Assembly: GCA_900759455.1 (NCBI GenBank)
Contig: CAAEVI010000159.1
Coordinates: forward strand, 1 to 8,402
DNA from: Erysipelotrichaceae bacterium
Lineage (GTDB): Bacteria; Bacillota_I; Bacilli_A; Erysipelotrichales; Erysipelotrichaceae
DNA: 8,402 bases
Direction of reading: 5' to 3'
The notes below the pieces were generated by a model. That model was not told where the DNA came from. It saw only the letters and a list, made by a program, of their open reading frames with translations, and made no database searches. Both the position numbers and the translations under genes were made by a program. Positions 1 through 5,968 of the stretch are shown here, in pieces. Each line of letters starts with the position of its first letter. Position 1 is the stretch's first letter.

Positions 1-48
1 AATTATTACTTAACTGAAAGACAAATAAAAATGATGCATACCCGTTGA
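1..48 (+). CDS. Possible 3' end of an upstream gene (15 codons)
   Basis: Reading frame 1 is open from the window edge to a TGA at 46-48 and would encode the tail NYYLTERQIKMMHTR. The other two forward frames meet stops within the first 15 bases. The tail is too short to assign to a family. A hairpin terminator about 45 bases downstream (93-131) is what one expects behind a gene that ends here. The alternative is that the stretch is non-coding; 15 open codons can occur by chance. Confidence 0.3.
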   Translation, partial: NYYLTERQIKMMHTR

Positions 49-92
49 TTTGGGTTTTTGCACCATTTTTTGTTTTATAACGTCGAAAGACA

Positions 93-131
93 GGTACCTT
101 ATTCCCTCAGCAAAAGGTACCATATTTTTTT
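93..131 (+). terminator. Rho-independent terminator upstream of the trpS promoter
   Basis: GGTACCTT (93-100) pairs with AAGGTACC (114-121), an 8-bp stem around a 13-base loop. A T-rich run at 123-131 follows on the plus strand. It lies just before the trpS promoter, so it most likely ends transcription from the gene to the left and insulates the T-box leader. A weaker hairpin (ACCCG 40-44 with TGGGT 51-55, then Ts) lies upstream and overlaps the possible stop codon. The loop is larger than usual, so termination strength is uncertain. Confidence 0.6.
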
Positions 132-138
132 AAAACGC

Positions 139-167
139 TTGTCATAATATTCCTTTCGTTGTATGAT
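139..167 (+). promoter_or_regulatory. Sigma-A-type promoter for the trpS T-box transcript
   Basis: A TTGTCA -35 box (139-144) and a TATGAT -10 box (162-167) are separated by 17 bases. Each box matches the vegetative consensus at five of six positions. Initiation about seven bases after the -10 box gives a start near 173-175, just before the first strand of T-box stem I at 179. That fit between promoter and RNA structure supports the call. The start site is inferred. Confidence 0.75.
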
Positions 168-173
168 ACTAAT

Positions 174-381
174 GAATTTGCTGTGACAAAGAATAAGTAG
201 TTGTTTGGTCTTCCTTCCGCAGAGAGTCTGTACCTGGTGTGAGCAGATGAACAGACCAACAACGAAATGGGGCTTTTGAGCATTTCCGGTAGTTCCGATA
301 CAACTGGAGTTGACCAGCAAACGATGCTGGTAAGCTGGGTGGTACCGCGTGCTAGAACGTCCCTGTCACAGGGATTTTTTT
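174..381 (+). promoter_or_regulatory. Tryptophan T-box riboswitch (tRNA-Trp sensing leader of trpS)
   Basis: A complete T-box leader lies directly upstream of trpS. Stem I starts with a kink-turn: TGC 179-181 pairs with GCA 280-282, with a TGT bulge at 182-184 and tandem GA/GA at 185-186 and 278-279. The specifier loop has AGTA (196-199) facing GAA (264-266), followed by A and the UGG Trp codon at 268-270. Above it GTTGTTTGGTC (200-210) pairs with GACCAACAAC (254-263), leaving one base unpaired. A purine-rich AGAGAG (221-226) and GGTG (236-239) match the distal stem I tRNA-elbow motifs. Stem III is ACCAGC 313-318 with GCTGGT 326-331. The T-box core GGGTGGTACCGCG is at 337-349. In the antiterminator, GGG 337-339 pairs with CCC 361-363 and GCG 347-349 with CGT 358-360, exposing the TGGT bulge to the tRNA acceptor end. 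The same CCC is used by the terminator, so the two folds exclude each other. By family knowledge, uncharged tRNA-Trp stabilises antitermination and raises trpS expression. Confidence 0.95.
359..381 (+). terminator. T-box regulated attenuator terminator
   Basis: TCCCTG (360-365) pairs with CAGGGA (369-374) around a TCA loop, with seven Ts at 375-381. The left arm contains the CCC that the antiterminator needs for its GGG at 337-339, so this is the off state of the riboswitch. The six-pair stem is short but GC-rich. The trpS Shine-Dalgarno begins only a few bases further on, at 387. Confidence 0.9.
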
Positions 382-399
382 ATTTTAGGAGGAATTTTT

Positions 400-1389
400 A
401 TGCAGACAATGTTAAGCGGCATTAAGCCGACAGGACGCTTGACGCTAGGGAATTATATTGGTGCCATCCGTCAGTTTGTTCAGTACCAGGATGAGTATGA
501 CATGTATATTTTCATTGCCAACCTGCATGCCATTACTGTGGCTCAGGACCCAGCAAAACTGAAGAAGAATACGAAAGATCTGATTGCGCTCTACCTGGCA
601 TGCGGATTGGATCCGAAAAAAGTCACGCTGTTTTTACAAAGTGATGTGCGACAGCATGCGGAACTGGGATGGATCATGACATGCCATACGTATATGGGCG
701 AACTGCAGCGCATGACTCAATACAAAGACAAGACGGCAAAGGGCGAGACCGGCATAACGGCAGGCTTATTCACTTATCCTTGTCTGATGGCCGCCGATAT
801 CCTCATGTATGATGCAGATTATGTTCCTGTCGGTGTCGATCAGAAACAACATGTCGAACTTGCCCGCAACCTGGCAGAGCGCTTCAATAACCGCTATGGA
901 GACGTATTCCGTGTGCCACAGCCGCTAACGCCCAAAGTAGGGGCAAAAATCTATTCACTGCAGAATCCGACAAAAAAAATGAGCAAGTCAGAAGAAAATC
1001 CAAAGGGTACGATCGATCTTCTGGATGATCCGGCTGCTGCTCGAAACAAAATCAAATCTGCCGTAACGGATTCCCTTGGTATCATCCGCTATGATCCAGA
1101 AAATCAGCCGGGCATTTCAAATCTGCTCATGATCCATTCGTCATTGAGCAATGAACCGATCGAATCCATCGTACAGCGGTTTGAAAACAAAGGATACGGT
1201 GAATTAAAGAAAGAAGTAGGAGATATCGTTTTTGATTTCCTTAGTGATCTTCAAAAACGTTACCGCGAAATCATTGCCAGTGGACAAGTCGACGAAGTGT
1301 TACGGGAAGGAAACGAAAAAGCCGGAAGGATTGCCGAAAAGAAGCTGCGGAAAATCAAAAAGAAACTCGGTTTCCAGATTTTAAAATAA
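400..1389 (+). CDS. trpS: Tryptophanyl-tRNA synthetase (class I, TrpRS)
   Basis: The enzyme charges tRNA-Trp with tryptophan using ATP in the cytoplasm. It has 329 residues, the usual length of the compact bacterial enzyme. The N-terminal Rossmann signature SGIKPTGRLTLGNY (residues 6-19) contains the HIGH-equivalent TLGN, and KMSKS lies at 193-197, the spacing seen in bacterial TrpRS. The lysine-rich C-terminus belongs to the helical anticodon-binding part. The ATG at 400 is chosen because AGGAGG (387-392) sits seven bases ahead. The frame stays open back to 349, but that segment encodes the T-box terminator RNA and has no ribosome binding site. Expression should be governed by the Trp T-box immediately upstream, which matches the enzyme's substrate tRNA. 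It is a single-gene transcript closed by a terminator eleven bases after the stop. Confidence 0.97.
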   Translation: MQTMLSGIKPTGRLTLGNYIGAIRQFVQYQDEYDMYIFIANLHAITVAQDPAKLKKNTKDLIALYLACGLDPKKVTLFLQSDVRQHAELGWIMTCHTYMGELQRMTQYKDKTAKGETGITAGLFTYPCLMAADILMYDADYVPVGVDQKQHVELARNLAERFNNRYGDVFRVPQPLTPKVGAKIYSLQNPTKKMSKSEENPKGTIDLLDDPAAARNKIKSAVTDSLGIIRYDPENQPGISNLLMIHSSLSNEPIESIVQRFENKGYGELKKEVGDIVFDFLSDLQKRYREIIASGQVDEVLREGNEKAGRIAEKKLRKIKKKLGFQILK

Positions 1390-1399
1390 ATGAAAGAAC

Positions 1400-1422
1400 G
1401 GCACGATATTCGTGCCTTTTTT
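1400..1422 (+). terminator. Terminator of trpS
   Basis: GGCACGA (1400-1406) and TCGTGCC (1410-1416) form a seven-pair stem with a TAT loop, followed by six Ts at 1417-1422. This is a textbook intrinsic terminator eleven bases after the trpS stop. On the minus strand no T-run follows the stem, so it is directional. Confidence 0.9.
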
Positions 1423-1429
1423 CATGCAG

Positions 1430-1455
1430 AAAAAAAGCTGTCCGAAAGACAGCTT
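1430..1455 (-). terminator. Terminator of the PBP-murE-mraY-murD-uppP operon
   Basis: On the minus strand an AAGCTGTC / GACAGCTT stem (plus-strand arms 1448-1455 and 1435-1442) encloses a five-base loop. A T-run follows, seen as the plus-strand A-run at 1430-1436. It begins one base after the uppP stop at 1457-1459, so the transcript ends almost immediately after translation. It faces the trpS terminator across about eight bases. Confidence 0.88.
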
Positions 1456-1456
1456 A

Positions 1457-2287
1457 TCAGAAAATGAAAAAGTAAAGCAGAACAACAATTCCCAAAACGA
1501 TACGATACCATCCGAAAACCTTAAAGTCATGCCGTTTGATATATCCCATCAAGAAACGGATCACAAGGATCGATACAACAAAAGCAACAAGCATGCCTAC
1601 AAGCAAAAGCAGCAGTTCCGGTACAGTAAATGCAAAGCCGAATTTCACCAGTTTCAGCAGGCTGGCACCGAACATTACCGGAATGGCCAAAAAGAAAGTG
1701 AATTCAGCAGCAATCGTACGGCTTACTCCGATCAGAAGTCCTCCGATAATGGTCGCTCCCGAACGGGATGTCCCCGGAAAAATTGCTGCGATGAGCTGAA
1801 AAACCCCGATCAGGATCGCATCCAGATAACTGATCTGAGACAACGATGTAACTCGAGCCCTCCGGTCACGATTGCGGTTTTCAATGAAGATAAAAGCCGC
1901 ACCGACCAGGATCAGCATTACTGCAACAACAATCGAATTATAGAAATGCTCATTGAGCCAGTCATCCAAAAGCAGTCCGACAACTGCAGCAGGAATACAG
2001 GCAACGATGATCTTAAACCACAGCGTAAAGATGTCATAACGAATAAAAGGACGGTTTTTATTCGTAAAATTAAACGGAAACAGCTTGTTCCAGTACAATA
2101 CGACTACTGCCAGGATCGCGCCAAGCTGAATCACCACCAAAAACATTTCCCAAAAACTCTGCGTTACCTGCATTGGCAGGATTTCTTCCAACAGGATCAT
2201 GTGCCCGGTCGAACTGATCGGAAGCCACTCGGTAATACCTTCCACAATACCATACAGAGCTGATTTCAATATTTCAATAAAATTCAT
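1457..2287 (-). CDS. uppP: Undecaprenyl-diphosphate phosphatase UppP (BacA family)
   Basis: UppP dephosphorylates undecaprenyl pyrophosphate at the membrane to regenerate the C55-P carrier used by MraY; the family is linked to bacitracin tolerance. The product has 276 residues, a normal length, and is strongly hydrophobic with several membrane segments. The first BacA motif, EGITEWLPISSTGH, spans residues 16-29, with the catalytic glutamates E16 and E20, the serines S25-S26 and H29. The second, PGTSRSG, spans 171-177 with R175. The ATG at 2287 has AAAGGAG eight bases ahead, lying in the last codons of murD, and is three bases past the murD stop. It is the last gene of the operon, so carrier recycling is co-transcribed with MraY, which consumes the carrier. 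The fully open frame on the opposite strand is an antisense shadow. Confidence 0.96.
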   Translation of the reverse strand: MNFIEILKSALYGIVEGITEWLPISSTGHMILLEEILPMQVTQSFWEMFLVVIQLGAILAVVVLYWNKLFPFNFTNKNRPFIRYDIFTLWFKIIVACIPAAVVGLLLDDWLNEHFYNSIVVAVMLILVGAAFIFIENRNRDRRARVTSLSQISYLDAILIGVFQLIAAIFPGTSRSGATIIGGLLIGVSRTIAAEFTFFLAIPVMFGASLLKLVKFGFAFTVPELLLLLVGMLVAFVVSILVIRFLMGYIKRHDFKVFGWYRIVLGIVVLLYFFIF

Positions 2288-2290
2288 TCA

Positions 2291-3607
2291 CTAAGCTCCT
2301 TTCGCCAGAATCTCGTGAACCATATCTTTAAAAATACGGCCTCTCTCTTCATAATTTTTAAACTGATCAAAACTTGAACATGCTGGTGAAAGCAGAATGA
2401 CATCTCCGCTTTTTGCATGCAGACACGCCTCATCCAATGCCTGCTTCATCGTATCTCGGCATATGCAGTTTGTAAAGATCGGGCGGAACAGTTCTTTTGT
2501 CTCTCCGAATGAAACACACAGTTTGACACGCTCATCAAATCGTTTGAGATCATCAAACGGAATGCCCTTATCATGTCCGCCTGCCAGCAAGATAATATTC
2601 GATGAAAAAGAAGACAGCGCTGCCGCAACCGCATGTGTATTTGTTGCCTTTGAATCATTATAAAAACGAATGCCGTCTCTTTCGCCAATAAATTCAAGAC
2701 GATGCTCCACGGATGTAAACTGTGCACAGACCGACTGAATATCTTCCAGTGAAACTCCCAGCCGGTATGCCATACAGGCAGCGATCATTGCATTGCTTAC
2801 ATTATAATCCCCAACGATCTTTAATGTATCAATGGAAAACAGCATTGTATCATGGAGCCACACCTTACCGTCTTTTCGATACAGATCCACATCAGTTCTG
2901 GTCAAAGAAAAGTCGATTACTTTGCAAGGAATATTGCGTGCATACTTCATGATCAACGGATCATCCACATTGCGCAGGAACCAGTCATCCGCTCTGCAGT
3001 TTTCGTAAATACGCATCTTGCTTTCATAATAAGCTTCCACACTGTCCATATAATCCAAATGATCCGGTGCAAGATTACAGACAACACTTACTGTCGGTCG
3101 GAATGTTTCAATTCCCAGCAGCTGAAAATTGCTCAGCTCCAAAGCCACATCTTTTTCCTGATTACCATAACGGGATGCCAGCTCACACAGAGGATAACCG
3201 ATGTTGCCGGCCACTTCTCCTTTTCCTTTTCTTTTTACCATCTCATATAAAAGGGATGTAATCGTTGTTTTACCGTTCGTTCCGGTCACCGCACCGTAAC
3301 GGAAACCTTTTGCAAAACGATAAGCAATTTCAATCTCTGTATATACAGGTATATTTTGTTCAACAAAATGTTTAACAATGGCGACCCGATAAGGAATGCC
3401 GGGATTTTTTACGACAAAATCCCAAGATTTATCAAACAGCCACTGTGGATGTCCTCCATCCACAACGGTAATCCCTTCCTTTTGCAGGGCCTCTTTTTCT
3501 TCCAGGCAGCGACTGTCTGTCATCGTTACCTGATAGCCGTGTTCCTTCAACAGTCTGGCTGCGGCTACTCCGCTGCGGGCTGCACCGATAACCAATACTT
3601 CTCCCAT
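2291..3607 (-). CDS. murD: UDP-N-acetylmuramoyl-L-alanine--D-glutamate ligase
   Basis: MurD adds D-glutamate to UDP-MurNAc-L-Ala with ATP in the cytoplasm, the second amino-acid step of the stem peptide. The 438 residues fit the family's usual 430-450. The N-terminal UDP-binding domain opens with VIGAARSGVAAARLL. The central ATPase domain has the P-loop GTNGKTT (109-115), ELSNFQL (157-163) and PDHLDY (181-186). The C-terminal domain has EHRLE (301-305), DSKATN (318-323), GGHDKG (343-348) and SPACSSFDQF starting at 407. The ATG at 3607 lies one base after the mraY stop (TAATATG). Its upstream signal is a modest GGGGG nine bases away, so translation probably depends on coupling to mraY. All key residues appear intact. 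Confidence 0.97.
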   Translation of the reverse strand: MGEVLVIGAARSGVAAARLLKEHGYQVTMTDSRCLEEKEALQKEGITVVDGGHPQWLFDKSWDFVVKNPGIPYRVAIVKHFVEQNIPVYTEIEIAYRFAKGFRYGAVTGTNGKTTITSLLYEMVKRKGKGEVAGNIGYPLCELASRYGNQEKDVALELSNFQLLGIETFRPTVSVVCNLAPDHLDYMDSVEAYYESKMRIYENCRADDWFLRNVDDPLIMKYARNIPCKVIDFSLTRTDVDLYRKDGKVWLHDTMLFSIDTLKIVGDYNVSNAMIAACMAYRLGVSLEDIQSVCAQFTSVEHRLEFIGERDGIRFYNDSKATNTHAVAAALSSFSSNIILLAGGHDKGIPFDDLKRFDERVKLCVSFGETKELFRPIFTNCICRDTMKQALDEACLHAKSGDVILLSPACSSFDQFKNYEERGRIFKDMVHEILAKGA

Positions 3608-3608
3608 A

Positions 3609-4574
3609 TTACATAACCCCCAATAACAAACCGATCAGTGCGCAAATGAAGCCAATGCCCCACAGCATGCTGACGACCTTCGTTTCTTTCATGCCGCCCA
3701 TTTCGAAATGATGATGGATCGGCGCCATTCGAAATACTCGTTTGCCTGTTCTTTTGAAATAAGAAACCTGAATAACCACCGACAAAACTTCAATCAAGAA
3801 GACTCCGCCGATGATGATCAAAAGCAGTTCTTCCTTCGTTACCATTGCCACGGCTGCCAGAAGACCGCCAATTGCCAAAGAACCCGTGTCTCCCATAAAG
3901 ATCTTTGCCGGATGAAGATTATAACGCAGATATCCTAACAACGAACCAACTACACACAGCAGAAACAAAGCTAGAGAACGATTACCCTGCAGAAGCGAAA
4001 AAATGATATACGGAAAAATTGCAACAATACTGGTTCCGGCACATAATCCGTCCAATCCGTCTGTCAGATTGACAGCATTGCTTTCGGCCGTAAACATGAT
4101 GAACACAAGGAAAAAATACAGCCAGCCCAGATCAAAGCTCCAGTTCACGACAGGAATGATAATTTCAGTCGATGCCGTCGTGCGATAAAGCAGGAAAAAC
4201 ACTATAGCCAACACTGACTGCATCGCAAACTTCAAAGAAGGCTTCAATCCTTCATTATTCTTCTTTACGACGATCAAATAGTCATCGATAAAACCGATCA
4301 ATCCATAACCGAGATATGCAAGGATGACTATATAAATGCTGCTCTGATGCAGTGCATCGAAGCGAAGAATCGAAAACACGATGATCGGCACCAGAATAAA
4401 TACGATCCCTCCCATTGTCGGTGTACCGTTTTTAACCTTATGAGATGCCAGCCCCTCTTCGCGTTCCGTTTGCCCGAACTTAATCTTATGTAAAAAGCGG
4501 ATCAGGCTGGGCATGACCAGTACAGTCACGACCAGAGCCGCTAGAAATGCAACAATAAAATCTATCTGAATCAC
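3609..4574 (-). CDS. mraY: Phospho-N-acetylmuramoyl-pentapeptide transferase (lipid I synthase)
   Basis: MraY transfers phospho-MurNAc-pentapeptide from UDP to undecaprenyl phosphate, the first membrane step of peptidoglycan synthesis. It is a polytopic membrane protein with many hydrophobic segments. Using the GTG start it has 321 residues, matching the family. Motifs: HKVKNGTPTMGG near residues 45-56, the Asp pair in FIDDY (D97-D98), NAVNLTDGLDG ending near 176, FMGDTGS with D229, and APIHHHFEMGG with the histidines at 287-289. The GTG at 4574 is chosen over a TTG at 4607. GGAGG lies exactly seven bases upstream (plus-strand 4582-4586), the start forms a four-base GTGA overlap with the murE stop, and the extra eleven residues would be unusual and read through the murE end. 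The overlap implies translational coupling with murE. Confidence 0.96.
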   Translation of the reverse strand: MIQIDFIVAFLAALVVTVLVMPSLIRFLHKIKFGQTEREEGLASHKVKNGTPTMGGIVFILVPIIVFSILRFDALHQSSIYIVILAYLGYGLIGFIDDYLIVVKKNNEGLKPSLKFAMQSVLAIVFFLLYRTTASTEIIIPVVNWSFDLGWLYFFLVFIMFTAESNAVNLTDGLDGLCAGTSIVAIFPYIIFSLLQGNRSLALFLLCVVGSLLGYLRYNLHPAKIFMGDTGSLAIGGLLAAVAMVTKEELLLIIIGGVFLIEVLSVVIQVSYFKRTGKRVFRMAPIHHHFEMGGMKETKVVSMLWGIGFICALIGLLLGVM

Positions 4575-5968
4575 ACAAGTTCCTCCCTTTCCTTTAATGC
4601 CCGGCAAAGAACCTCCGCGTCATTAAACGGTATGCAGCGGCCCGCGATCAATTGTTCCTGTTCATCGCCTTTGCCAACAATGAGTATTATATCATTATTC
4701 CCACTGTTTTTCACCGCAAATTTGACAGCATGCGCCCGGTCTTCAAAAAACATGGTGTTAGACCCTGCCTCCTGCCGCATCATGTCAAAGATGCGATGCA
4801 GAGATTCACTTCGCGGATTATCGCTGGTAAAGATACACAAAGTGCTTGCTTCACTGGCAAGCCGTCCCATGACAGAGCGTTTTTGTTCATCACGTTCGCC
4901 GCCGCAGCCGATGACCGTTATGATTTTGTCGTGCGGCAGACGTCTGACTGTATTAAACAGAGCCATGCATGCACTTGCTGTATGTGCATAATCAATAAAC
5001 ACCAACGGATCCTGCCATATTTTCTGCATTCTTCCCGACAACGGCAGAAGTTTTTCGATGCACTGCCGGATCTGATTCTTTTCCATTTTGATCAATGAGC
5101 ATACAGCTATGACAGCTGTCAGGTTCATCGCCTGAAATGCGCCGTAAATATGAGTATGATACATCTGATCATCTACCGCAAAACATAATCCGCTGCGTCT
5201 TTCTTCTATATCATGAAGGTGAAAATGGGCCATATTTCTTCCATAAGTCACACACTGCCCCTGAATCAGCGGATAAAGCGAACGAAGGTGTGGATCATCA
5301 TTGTTTACTATGATCCGCCCGTTTTTTTTCAGGTATTTGCGGAGTTTATATTTTGTGTAACGATAATGTGCTTCACAATGATGATAATCTAAGTGATCGC
5401 TTGTAATATTGGTATAAACGATGTAGTCATAGCGTATTGCATCGATGCGTTTTTGGTCAATGGCATGTGAGCTGACTTCCATGATCACACAATGTACGTC
5501 CCTTTTTTTAGCTTTTTCAATTAAGCGTGTCAGCTCGCACAAGGACGGCGTTGTATTGGCACTGTCTTCCTGAAATGTGTCTGACAAAACATGATGTGTT
5601 CCGATCCAAAGACAGGAATGCCGGCACGACAAACACTGATACAAAAAATAGGCAGTGCTTGATTTCCCATTTGTACCCGTAACAGCAATACATAAAACAT
5701 CATCGCTAATGTCAGGATAACAAAGAAATATCAGCCTGTACATAGCAAACCGGGCATCCTTTACATGATATACATTTTTTTGCTGCTCTTCTCTTTCCCA
5801 CAGGACAATCGCTCCTTTTTCCAGGGCCTCAAAAACAAATGTCTCGCCTTTGCCCGGCAAAGCGATAAAGATCCAGTCCTCACCTACTTTTCGACTGTCT
5901 TCGTGAACGCCTTTAATCAGGCGATCATCTGCTGTTTTGATGCCAAATTGCGCCAAGGCATCATTCAA
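4571..5968 (-). CDS. murE: UDP-MurNAc-tripeptide ligase, MurE family
   Basis: This cytoplasmic Mur ligase adds the third, diamino acid residue to UDP-MurNAc-L-Ala-D-Glu with ATP. From the TTG at 5968 it has 465 residues. In that numbering: DSR at 24-26 (N-terminal UDP-substrate domain), P-loop GTNGKSS 98-104, NTTPS 138-142, EVSSHA 164-169, SDHLDYH 190-196, the probable carbamylated lysine K206, SGR 311-313, DYAHT 326-330, GCGGERD 354-360, DNPR 383-386 and GKGDE 432-436. DNPR is the signature of meso-diaminopimelate-adding enzymes, while GKGDE departs from the usual GKGHE, so the substrate is probably but not surely meso-DAP. The start is uncertain. The frame has no ATG here. TTG 5968 has GGAGAAG about nine bases upstream and overlaps the PBP stop by eight bases. 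TTG 5983 gives a slightly more typical N-terminus. GTG 6010 would add 14 residues and overlap the PBP gene by 50 bases. The following mraY starts inside the stop codon. Confidence 0.9.
   Translation of the reverse strand: MNDALAQFGIKTADDRLIKGVHEDSRKVGEDWIFIALPGKGETFVFEALEKGAIVLWEREEQQKNVYHVKDARFAMYRLIFLCYPDISDDVLCIAVTGTNGKSSTAYFLYQCLSCRHSCLWIGTHHVLSDTFQEDSANTTPSLCELTRLIEKAKKRDVHCVIMEVSSHAIDQKRIDAIRYDYIVYTNITSDHLDYHHCEAHYRYTKYKLRKYLKKNGRIIVNNDDPHLRSLYPLIQGQCVTYGRNMAHFHLHDIEERRSGLCFAVDDQMYHTHIYGAFQAMNLTAVIAVCSLIKMEKNQIRQCIEKLLPLSGRMQKIWQDPLVFIDYAHTASACMALFNTVRRLPHDKIITVIGCGGERDEQKRSVMGRLASEASTLCIFTSDNPRSESLHRIFDMMRQEAGSNTMFFEDRAHAVKFAVKNSGNNDIILIVGKGDEQEQLIAGRCIPFNDAEVLCRALKEREELV

Noticed and set aside
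99..320. A 73-codon minus-strand frame across the trpS leader
   Set aside because: The region is fully explained by a terminator, promoter and T-box RNA on the plus strand. The frame has no family resemblance.
349..399. An upstream extension of trpS by 17 codons
   Set aside because: The segment is the 3' arm of the T-box antiterminator and the attenuator hairpin. The AGGAGG at 387-392 serves the ATG at 400, and TrpRS proteins start right before the SGIKPTG motif.
1412..2263. A 283-codon plus-strand open frame covering almost all of uppP
   Set aside because: It lies exactly antisense to a gene with intact BacA motifs. Its product is a Gln/Asn/Lys/Arg-rich sequence typical of the reverse complement of a hydrophobic membrane protein. 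It also starts inside the terminator region with no ribosome binding site.
2852..3250. A 132-codon plus-strand frame inside murD
   Set aside because: It is antisense to conserved MurD coding sequence, with no recognisable motif or credible start signal.
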